Positions 1-6,196 of a stretch of 9,685 nucleotides of DNA are shown here, in pieces. The notes under the pieces were generated by a model. That model was not told the DNA's origin, searched no databases, and saw only the letters and a list, made by a program, of their open reading frames with translations. Source of the DNA: DATGQT01 sp033720695 (GTDB taxonomy: Bacteria > Bacteroidota > Rhodothermia > Rhodothermales > Rubricoccaceae); contig JAWWCA010000140.1 of NCBI GenBank assembly GCA_033720695.1, forward strand, positions 1 through 9,685, in the 5' to 3' direction. Within the stretch, counting starts at the first letter, position 1, and every line of letters starts with the position of its first letter. A program made the position numbers and the translations under genes.

Positions 1-2
1 CC

Positions 3-1208
3 AAGAGCCTCAAGCCGCTGCCGGTCGAGAAGGAGGTCGTGGACGAGGAGACGGGCGAGACGCGCGTCTACAACGAGGTCTCCGACGTCGAATTCCGCTA
101 CCGCCAGCGCTACGCCGACCTCGCCCTGCACCCCGAGGTGCGCGAGGTCTTCCGGCAGCGCGCCCGCCTCATCACCGAGATCCGCGCCTTCCTCGACGCG
201 AAGGGCTACCTGGAGGTCGAGACGCCGGTGCTCCAGCCGCTCTACGGCGGCGCCGCCGCGCGCCCCTTCACGACGCACCACAACGCGCTCGACATGCCGC
301 TCTTCCTCCGCATCGCGGACGAGCTGTACCTCAAGCGCCTCCTCGTGGGCGGCTTCGAGGGCGTCTACGAGATCGCCAAGGACTTCCGGAACGAGGGGCT
401 CTCGCGGTTCCACAACCCGGAGTTCACCATGCTCGAGCTCTACGTCGCCTACCGCGACTACGAGTGGATGATGGGGCTCGTGGAAGAGATGCTGGAGCGC
501 GTGGCGACGGCGCTCCACGGAGAGCCCGAGGTGGCGGTCGGCGAGCACACGATCTCGTTCCGGGCCCCGTACAAGCGCCTCCCCCTCTTCGAGGCCATCG
601 AGGAGCACACGGGCCACGCCCTCCGCGGGAAGCCGCGCGACGAGGTGGCCGCCGCCGCCCGCTCGCTCGGCATCGAGGTGGAGGACGCGATGGGGCTCGG
701 CAAGATCATCGACGCGATCTTCGGCGAGCATGTCGAGCCGCACCTCGTCCAGCCCACGTTCGTCACCGACTACCCCGTCGCGCTCTCGCCCCTCGCCAAG
801 CGGCACCGCTCCGAGGAGGGGCTCGTGGAGCGGTTCGAGCTGATCTGCAACGGGAAGGAGATCTGCAACGCCTTCTCCGAGCTCAACGACCCGCTCGACC
901 AGCGGGCGCGCTTCGAGGAGCAGGCCCGCCTCGCCTCGGCGGGCGACGAGGAGGCCACGCGCCAGATCGACGAGGACTACCTCCGCGCGCTGGAGTACGG
1001 GATGCCCCCCGCCGCCGGCCTCGGCGTCGGCATCGACCGCCTGGCGATGCTCATGACCGGCCAGGATTCCATCCGCGACGTCATCCTCTTCCCCCTCCTC
1101 CGCCCCACCATCACGGGAGAAGCTCATCTCGAAGGTCAGCCAGGCACTCTACACCCTACAGGAACGGTGCAAGACGCTGGCAAGGCTCCCGACACATCTG
1201 CTCCGTAA
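3..1208 (+). CDS. lysS: Lysyl-tRNA synthetase, class II (5'-truncated by window edge)
   Basis: Charges tRNA-Lys with lysine in the cytoplasm. The reading frame is open from base 3 with the residues KSLKPLPVEKE, typical of the LysRS segment between the N-terminal OB-fold and the catalytic core, so the true start and the anticodon-binding domain lie upstream of the window. The class II core is intact. Motif 1 surrounds LEVETPVLQP, followed by the family signature GGAAARPFTTHHN. Motif 2 is FRNEGLSRFHNPEFT (about 381-428), the lysine/ATP-site segment is NGKEICNAFSELNDP, and motif 3 is GLGVGIDRLAM (1017-1049). The family normally ends just after LFPLxRP. Here about 33 further codons (1107-1205) run through lower-GC sequence rich in Gly, Thr and Pro with no recognisable homology, and they stop 6 bp before an inverted repeat. 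Identification is very secure; only the tail is odd. Confidence 0.97.
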   Translation, partial: KSLKPLPVEKEVVDEETGETRVYNEVSDVEFRYRQRYADLALHPEVREVFRQRARLITEIRAFLDAKGYLEVETPVLQPLYGGAAARPFTTHHNALDMPLFLRIADELYLKRLLVGGFEGVYEIAKDFRNEGLSRFHNPEFTMLELYVAYRDYEWMMGLVEEMLERVATALHGEPEVAVGEHTISFRAPYKRLPLFEAIEEHTGHALRGKPRDEVAAAARSLGIEVEDAMGLGKIIDAIFGEHVEPHLVQPTFVTDYPVALSPLAKRHRSEEGLVERFELICNGKEICNAFSELNDPLDQRARFEEQARLASAGDEEATRQIDEDYLRALEYGMPPAAGLGVGIDRLAMLMTGQDSIRDVILFPLLRPTITGEAHLEGQPGTLHPTGTVQDAGKAPDTSAP

Positions 1209-1214
1209 ACCAAC

Positions 1215-1331
1215 TGTCATCCTGAGCGGAGCGAAGGATCTCAACGCGGAGGTGCTCGCCGCTGCCTTCGGCGCCAAAGGGCACTACCTTCGGTGTTGAG
1301 ATTCTTCGTCGCTGCGCTCCTCAGAATGACA
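1215..1331. repeat. Imperfect inverted repeat, dispersed 'GTCATCCTGAGCG' type element
   Basis: The left arm at 1215-1241 begins TGTCATCCTGAGCGGAGCG. The right arm at 1299-1331 is its reverse complement with a few changes and short insertions, ending CTCCTCAGAATGACA. Pairing continues inward (GGATCTCAAC at 1236-1245 against GTTGAGATTC at 1295-1304, one mismatch), which leaves a unique centre of about 49 bp. Sequences starting GTCATCCTGAGCG/A-AGCGAAGGATC are, from memory, a common intergenic repeat in many Bacteroidota, Chloroflexota and Acidobacteriota genomes. Copy number in this genome cannot be seen here. It fills almost the whole gap between lysS and the GIY-YIG gene. It could form a long hairpin in lysS mRNA and act as a 3' end or terminator, although no U-tract follows. 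It could also be a MITE-like element. Confidence 0.8.
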
Positions 1332-1335
1332 TGGG

Positions 1336-1653
1336 GTGTGGGTCATAAAGCAGTACTGGGTCTATATCCTCGCGAGCAAGACACGGGCGCTGTACGTCGG
1401 CGTGACGAACGACCTGGCGCGGCGGGTGCGGGAGCGAGCGGGCGAGGGCTCGGCGTTCACGCGGCGATACCAGATCAACCGGCTCGTCTACTTCGAGGCG
1501 TTCCGTGATGTCCGGGATGCGCTGCGCGCGGAGAAGAGGATCAAGGGCTGGACGCGGGCACGGAAGCTGACCCTCGTCGAGGAGCAGAACCCGGGATGGC
1601 GCGACCTGGCGGCGCATCTCGGCCGCCAGGTCGCGGGCGAAGAAGCGGCGTAG
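1336..1653 (+). CDS. Stand-alone GIY-YIG nuclease-domain protein (COG2827-like)
   Basis: A 105-residue protein made almost entirely of a single GIY-YIG domain. The two signature elements are VYIL (residues 9-12) and YVGVT (20-24). They are followed by the catalytic-type arginine region LARRV (27-31), FTRRYQINRLVYFE (41-54), and AEKRIKGW (65-72), whose Glu66 should be the metal-binding glutamate. Family members usually read RRVxEH in the helix; here the His is replaced (RRVRER), so full activity is not certain. The only in-frame start is GTG at 1336, because a TGA at 1327-1329 inside the repeat arm closes the frame upstream. No Shine-Dalgarno is visible. Small members of this family are annotated as putative endonucleases and lack a DNA-binding partner domain; their true role is mostly unknown. 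It sits 4 bp after the inverted repeat and 53 bp before the MFS gene. Confidence 0.9.
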   Translation: MWVIKQYWVYILASKTRALYVGVTNDLARRVRERAGEGSAFTRRYQINRLVYFEAFRDVRDALRAEKRIKGWTRARKLTLVEEQNPGWRDLAAHLGRQVAGEEAA

Positions 1654-1706
1654 GCTGAACCGGATGCGGCGGGTGCGGTAGGGAGCGCGCCTGCTCCCCC
1701 CAGCCC

Positions 1707-2978
1707 ATGCTGCCCCTCCGCCGTTCCACCGCGCCCGCCCAGGCCGGGTACCTCGAGCTCCTGCGGGGGAACGCCGACGTCCGGCGGCTCTGGCTCGGCA
1801 CCGTCGTCTCCCTCTTCGGCGACTGGTTCAACACGCTTGCGCTCTACCACGTCGTCCTCACGCTCTCGGGCTCGGAGCTCGCCCTCGGCGCCGTCTTCGT
1901 CACGAAGCTCCTCCCGCTGGCGCTGGCCTCGCCGCTCGCAGGCGTGCTCGTGGACCGGCTCGACCGCCGCCGCGTCCTCATCGGGTCCGACCTCCTCCGC
2001 GCCGTCGTCGTCCTCGGGTTCCTGTTCGTCCGGGACGCGTCGGACCTCTGGCTGCTCTACACGCTCGCGGCGACGCAGATCGTGATCAGCGCGGCGTTCC
2101 TGCCGGCCAAGAACGCGGCGCTCCCCAGCATCACGGCGCCGCGCGAGCTCCTCACGGCCAACGCCCTCCTCTCGGCCACGTGGTCGGTGATGCTCGCGCT
2201 CGGCGCGGCGGCGGGCGGCCTGGCCGTGGACGTCTTCGGGACCGACGTCGTGTTCGTGCTGGACAGCCTCACCTACCTCGTGAGCGCGTTCTTCATCGCG
2301 CGGATGACGATCCCGCAGGAGAAGGACGAGGCGCCGGTCGGCCTCTCCGTCGTGCGGGCGGCGGCGCGGCAGATCGCCGACGGCTGGCGCTACCTCCGCG
2401 CCCACCCGGCCGTGCAGCGGATGGCGTGGGCGAAGGCGACGTGGGCCGTCGGCGGCGGCGGGGCCGTCCTCTTCCTCGCGCTCATCGGCGACGCGCTCTT
2501 CGAGGGGGCCCTCGCGACGGGCATCGGCGTGCTGTTCGCCGCGCGCGGGGTCGGGACCGGCCTCGGGCCCATCCTGGCCCGCGCTCTCTTCACCGACGCC
2601 CAGCGTTGGCCGCTCGTCCTGGGCGCGTGCGTCGTCGCGAGCGGAGTGGGCTACCTCGCCCTCGGAACGATGCCGTGGACGGCGTGGGTCGTCGTCGTCG
2701 TCGTGCTGGCCCACGCCGCGAGCGGGGCCAACTGGGTGCTCTCGACGACGCTGCTCCAGCAGCGGAGCCAGGACCGCTTCCGTGGCCGCGTCTTCGCCAC
2801 CGACATGCTGCTCGTCACGCTCATCGAGAGCGTCTCGATCCTGGTGGCGAGCCTGCTCCTGGAGGGCGGGATGCCGCTGCGCACGGCCGTCCTCGGCTTC
2901 GGCGCGGTGATGGCCGCGAGCGGGCTTGGCTGGCTGCTCCTCGTCGTGCCCGCCGAGCGGCGCGAGGCCGCGGCCTAG
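1707..2978 (+). CDS. MFS transporter, EntS/MFS_3-like exporter
   Basis: A 423-residue polytopic inner-membrane protein of the major facilitator superfamily, probably a proton-driven efflux pump. It starts at ATG 1707, and the N-terminal cytoplasmic stretch runs to the first helix at about residue 29. The loop 2-3 motif A is present as GVLVDRLDRRRVL (79-91). Alternating hydrophobic segments give about 10-12 helices, split by a hydrophilic central loop at about 202-235 (PQEKDE...QIADGWRYLRAHP). The segment QDRFRGRVFATD (355-366) matches the ERGRVF-type motif of MFS_3 proteins such as the enterobactin exporter EntS and macrolide-efflux relatives. The substrate cannot be told from sequence, and no siderophore or drug-resistance genes accompany it. 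It could be co-transcribed with the GIY-YIG gene (53-bp gap) and the kinase (83-bp gap), but nothing functional links them. Confidence 0.9.
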   Translation: MLPLRRSTAPAQAGYLELLRGNADVRRLWLGTVVSLFGDWFNTLALYHVVLTLSGSELALGAVFVTKLLPLALASPLAGVLVDRLDRRRVLIGSDLLRAVVVLGFLFVRDASDLWLLYTLAATQIVISAAFLPAKNAALPSITAPRELLTANALLSATWSVMLALGAAAGGLAVDVFGTDVVFVLDSLTYLVSAFFIARMTIPQEKDEAPVGLSVVRAAARQIADGWRYLRAHPAVQRMAWAKATWAVGGGGAVLFLALIGDALFEGALATGIGVLFAARGVGTGLGPILARALFTDAQRWPLVLGACVVASGVGYLALGTMPWTAWVVVVVVLAHAASGANWVLSTTLLQQRSQDRFRGRVFATDMLLVTLIESVSILVASLLLEGGMPLRTAVLGFGAVMAASGLGWLLLVVPAERREAAA

Positions 2979-3061
2979 GCGCGGGGCCGAGGGCGGAGCG
3001 GCTTTTGCGGCAGCACCTCCGCCCGACGGGCCGGCGCCCTCCGACCCCAATCCCGCCTCCG

Positions 3062-5065
3062 ATGCCCCCCACCACCGCTCCGTCCCTCCCCCCGGCCGAG
3101 CAAAATCCACCCGGCGCGCCTCTCCACCGCGCCGTCGCGGAGCAGAGCCCCGTCGCCCTCCTCCACCTCGACGCCGACGGGATCGTCACGTTCGAGAACC
3201 GGCGCGCGCGTGCACTCCTGGGCGACGACGAGCGGCTCGGGCAGCGGTTCGAGGACGTCGCCGGCTTCGAGGCGCTGGCGGAGCCCCTCCGGCGACTGCT
3301 CCGCGACGGCGTGCCGTTCGAGGCGTCGGACATCCGCGGCGCCCACGCGCGCCTCCGCGTGGCCGGTGCGCCCATCGAGGACGCTGAGTCCAACCGCGCG
3401 GGCGGCGTGCTGGTGCTGCTCGACGACTCGGCCGAGCACGCGCGCGAGGAGGCCCTCCGCCTCCAGGCCCGCTACGACGACGCCGAGCCCGCCCTCCGCA
3501 ACGCCGCCCTCGCCTCTCCCGACGGGCTCGCCCTGCTCGAGCGCGCCGTCGCCCTCTTCGGCCGCACCGCCGGCGCCGACCGCGCGCGCGCCCTGCTCAC
3601 GGGCGGGGGAGACACCCTCGTCGCCGTCACGCTGTGGACGAGCCGCGCCACGGATCTGCCCGAGCCCATCGAGCTCGACCCGGCGGCGTGGCCGGGGCTC
3701 CGAGCCGGGCGCCCCCTCCGTCTCGCCCCCGGCGACAGCGCCGCGGCCGACGCCCTCCTCCGCGCGGCCGCCTGCACCCACGCCATCCTCGTCCCCTTCC
3801 GCGACGAGGGCGAGCGCATCGGCGCCTTCCTCCTCGAGCGCCACGACGCCGAGCGGGCGTGGACCCGCGCGGACGCCCAGGCGCTCGGCCGCCTCGGCGG
3901 CCTCTTTGAGACGCTCTGGGCCTGGGCCGGCGCCGAAGCCCGCTATCACCAGACCGTCGCCGACCTCGAGGACGGGCTGTTCTCGTTCGCCTACGACCTC
4001 GACGGCCGCCGCCGCTACGCCTTCGTCACACCGCGGTTCGAGACCCTTACCGGGTGCGCGGCCGAGGCTCTCGTGGACCTCGACGCCCCTGCGGTCGAGT
4101 GGCCCGACCTCGTCCACGAGGACGACCGCGACGCGTTCGAGGCGCACGAGGCGTCGCTGCGGGCGGGCGATCCCAGCCGGCTCGTCTACCGCCTCCGCCG
4201 TCCCGACGACGGCGCCGTGCGCTGGCTCCGCGAGAGCGCCACGCCCGGCCGGAGCCCGAGCGGGCGACCCGTCGTGGGCGGCCTCGTCTCCGACGTGACC
4301 GAGCAGCAGCAGGTCTCGGCCGCGCTCCGAGAGGCGAAGCGGGCCGCCGAGCGGGCCAGCGAGGCCAAGACCGCCTTCCTCGCCACGATGAGCCACGAGC
4401 TCCGTTCGCCGCTCGGCGCCATCCGCGGCTTCGCCGAGATGCTGCGGGAGGAGGTGCGCGAGGCTGCCTCCGCCGGCCTCGACCTCCCCCCGACCGTCGA
4501 GGAGTTCGCCGGCATCATCGCGGAGAACACCGAGCGCGCGCTCCACCTCGTCCACCACCTCTTCGACCTCTCGCGCCTGGAGACGGGGGCGCTGAACCTC
4601 CGGCGGGAGCCCGTCCGGCTGCACCCGGCCGTCGGGCACGTCGTCCTCCGCCACCGCGAGGCGGCCGAGGCCAAGGGGCTCGCCCTCCGCTTCGACCCGG
4701 CCGACGGCGACCCCGTCGTCCTCGGCGACCCCGACCGCGTGGGGGAGGTGGTGGCGCACCTCGTGTCGAACGCCGTGAAGTTCACCGAGTCCGGGGGTAT
4801 TACGGTCGCCACGTCCGCCGAGGGGGGTGCCGTGCGGCTCGTCGTGGAGGACACCGGCGTCGGGATCGCAGAGGCGTACCTCGACCACCTCTTCGAGCCG
4901 TTCTCGCAGGAGGACTACCGGCTCAACCGCACCTACGGCGGCAGCGGCCTCGGCCTCGCCATCACCAAGCGCCTCCTCGACGGGATGGGGGGCACGATCC
5001 ACGTCGAGAGCGAGAAGGGAAGGGGCTCGCGGTTCGATGTGACGTTCGAGGCAGTGGACGCCTGA
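3062..5065 (+). CDS. Soluble PAS-GAF-PAS sensor histidine kinase
   Basis: A 667-residue histidine kinase without transmembrane segments, so it should sense a cytoplasmic signal. Reading inward there is a PAS-like domain (about 22-123, ending GGVLVLLDDSAE), a weak GAF-like domain (about 148-290), a second PAS with PAC motif (about 295-418; WPDLVHEDDRDAF, then VVGGLVSDVTEQ), a short coiled-coil linker, and the HisKA dimerisation domain with phospho-acceptor His445 in SHELRSPL. The HATPase_c domain has all boxes: N570 in HLVSNAVKF, the G1 box DTGVGI (597-602), the F box FEPF (611-614) and the G2 box GGSGLGL (626-632). Start ATG 3062 is chosen because the protein begins there with a short Pro-rich linker before the first PAS; the upstream open frame is a GC shadow inside the MFS gene. 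There is no receiver domain and no response-regulator gene in view, so its partner is unknown. Its stop directly touches that of queG. Confidence 0.92.
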   Translation: MPPTTAPSLPPAEQNPPGAPLHRAVAEQSPVALLHLDADGIVTFENRRARALLGDDERLGQRFEDVAGFEALAEPLRRLLRDGVPFEASDIRGAHARLRVAGAPIEDAESNRAGGVLVLLDDSAEHAREEALRLQARYDDAEPALRNAALASPDGLALLERAVALFGRTAGADRARALLTGGGDTLVAVTLWTSRATDLPEPIELDPAAWPGLRAGRPLRLAPGDSAAADALLRAAACTHAILVPFRDEGERIGAFLLERHDAERAWTRADAQALGRLGGLFETLWAWAGAEARYHQTVADLEDGLFSFAYDLDGRRRYAFVTPRFETLTGCAAEALVDLDAPAVEWPDLVHEDDRDAFEAHEASLRAGDPSRLVYRLRRPDDGAVRWLRESATPGRSPSGRPVVGGLVSDVTEQQQVSAALREAKRAAERASEAKTAFLATMSHELRSPLGAIRGFAEMLREEVREAASAGLDLPPTVEEFAGIIAENTERALHLVHHLFDLSRLETGALNLRREPVRLHPAVGHVVLRHREAAEAKGLALRFDPADGDPVVLGDPDRVGEVVAHLVSNAVKFTESGGITVATSAEGGAVRLVVEDTGVGIAEAYLDHLFEPFSQEDYRLNRTYGGSGLGLAITKRLLDGMGGTIHVESEKGRGSRFDVTFEAVDA

Positions 5066-6055
5066 TCACTCGTCGTCCCGCTCGCGGGCCACGTTCTCCA
5101 TGGCCTGCCGCACGTTGCGCTGGAAGCCCTCGAACTTGGCGCGCTTGACGGGGCTCCGGCGGAAGCGCTCTCGAAACGCCGCGAGGTCGAGCTCGGCCCA
5201 CGCCGCCAGCGGCGTGTCCACGACGCCCTCGCGGGGGAGGTAGCGCGGCTCGGCCGTTTCGCGCTTGAACTTGTTCCAGGGGCACACGTCCTGGCAGATG
5301 TCGCAGCCGAAGATCCAGGTGCCGAACTCCCGAGCCAGGCCCTCCGGGAAGCCGTCGCCGCGGTGCTCGATGGTCCAGTACGAGATGCACCGCGTGCTGT
5401 CGATCTGGTAGGGCTGGTCGAGGGCGCCCGTCGGGCAGGCGTCGAGGCAGCGCGTGCACGATCCGCAGTGGTCGGCGCTGTACGGGTCGTCTGGGGCGAG
5501 GGGCACGTCCACGATGAGCTCGCCGATGAAGAAGAACGAGCCGAGGGAGCGGTTGAGGAGGTTGGTGTTCTTGCCTTGCCAGCCGAGGCCGGCCCGCTGC
5601 GCCCACGCCTTGTCGAGGACGGGGGCCGAGTCCACGAACGCCCGCCCACCCGCGCCACCCGTCTCACGGTCGAGCCAGTCGAAGAGGGCGGCGAGCTTCT
5701 CTTTGAGGACGTCATGGTAGTCGTCGCCCCAAGCGTAGCGGCTGACGGTGCCCGTCTCGGGATCGGCCGGCCGGTCCACCGGCTGGTAGTAGCTGTGGAG
5801 GACGGAGACGACGGATTGCGCGCCGGGCACCAGCTCGCGCGGGTCGACGCGCTTGTCGAAGTGGTTCTCCATCCAGCGCATGGCGCCGCTGCCCCCCCCG
5901 TGCCGGCCCTCGCGGAGCCACGCCTCCAGCCGCCGCGCCTCCGCGTCGAGGCGCTCGGCCCGCGCAATGCCGCACGCGTCGAAGCCGAGACGGGCGGCCT
6001 CGGCCTTGAGCGCGCGCGCGAGGCGCTCCTGGGCATGGGAGTCGTATCCCGGCAT
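5066..6055 (-). CDS. queG: Epoxyqueuosine reductase
   Basis: Catalyses the last step of queuosine synthesis, the cobalamin-dependent reduction of epoxyqueuosine to queuosine in the wobble position of GUN-anticodon tRNAs. The 329-residue protein has the N-terminal cobalamin-binding region (GFDACGIARAE near residues 24-34; RWMENHFDKRVDPRELVPGAQ near 60-80) and VDSAPVLDKAWAQRAGLGW (about 141-159), whose Asp142 matches the proposed catalytic aspartate region. The ferredoxin-like part has two 4Fe-4S motifs: CGSCTRCLDACP (Cys197, 200, 203, 207) and CDICQDVCPWN (Cys251, 254, 258), with Cys223 between them. It is the short form, without the longer C-terminal HEAT-like extension of E. coli QueG. ATG 6055 is preferred over the open frame reaching 6133, because that extension runs into the terminator hairpin of the upstream gene and has no family resemblance. 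No other que gene is nearby. Confidence 0.95.
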   Translation of the reverse strand: MPGYDSHAQERLARALKAEAARLGFDACGIARAERLDAEARRLEAWLREGRHGGGSGAMRWMENHFDKRVDPRELVPGAQSVVSVLHSYYQPVDRPADPETGTVSRYAWGDDYHDVLKEKLAALFDWLDRETGGAGGRAFVDSAPVLDKAWAQRAGLGWQGKNTNLLNRSLGSFFFIGELIVDVPLAPDDPYSADHCGSCTRCLDACPTGALDQPYQIDSTRCISYWTIEHRGDGFPEGLAREFGTWIFGCDICQDVCPWNKFKRETAEPRYLPREGVVDTPLAAWAELDLAAFRERFRRSPVKRAKFEGFQRNVRQAMENVARERDDE

Positions 6056-6120
6056 GAGGCACCAACGCGCGACGGGCGCGGCCTGTCCCCGCCCCCCGTC
6101 TCGCGTCCTTAGAACGAGAA

Positions 6121-6148
6121 GCGGCCCCGCCACAGAGGACGGGGCCGC
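6121..6148 (-). terminator. Hairpin terminator after the polyproline OmpA-like gene
   Basis: A perfect 9-bp GC-only stem, GCGGCCCCG (6121-6129) with CGGGGCCGC (6140-6148), and a 10-base loop. Read on the minus strand it begins 48 bases after the OmpA-like stop and is followed by TTCTCGTTCT, a moderate U-rich tail. It would separate that gene from queG, which then needs its own promoter in the roughly 65 bases between the hairpin and 6055; no convincing promoter motif is seen there. Confidence 0.75.
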
Positions 6149-6196
6149 CAGAGGGAAGGGTCAGCAATCTTCCCGGGAAGTCGGTAGCCGTGGCGG

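Noticed and set aside
1117..1299. Open stretch of about 60 codons in the +1 frame over the lysS tail and repeat (starts EKLISKVSQALYTLQ)
   Set aside because: No start codon or homology, and half of it is repeat arm; most likely chance, though it could be a remnant of a displaced gene.
2991..3024. GGGCGGA/TCCGCCC dyad between the MFS and kinase genes
   Set aside because: Only 7 bp with a 20-base loop and no T-run; too weak to call a terminator.
2180..3061. Upstream extension of the histidine kinase frame inside the MFS gene
   Set aside because: Arg/Gly-rich shadow of the MFS coding frame; the PAS domain starts soon after ATG 3062.
1488..3110. Long minus-strand open frame (540 codons) opposite the MFS gene
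   Set aside because: Translation is a low-complexity Arg/Glu/Gly/Ala string typical of antisense frames in GC-rich genes; the plus-strand MFS protein explains the region.
2975..5002. Long minus-strand open frame (675 codons) opposite the histidine kinase
   Set aside because: No domain is recognisable and composition is that of a GC shadow; the kinase has every catalytic motif on the plus strand.
6056..6133. 26-residue N-terminal extension of queG
   Set aside because: Not like QueG N-termini and overlaps the upstream gene's terminator hairpin; ATG 6055 fits family length.
6169..6180. 12-bp perfect palindrome CTTCCCGGGAAG between the polyproline gene's stop and its terminator
   Set aside because: Short, GC-rich, no partner site or context; expected by chance in such DNA.
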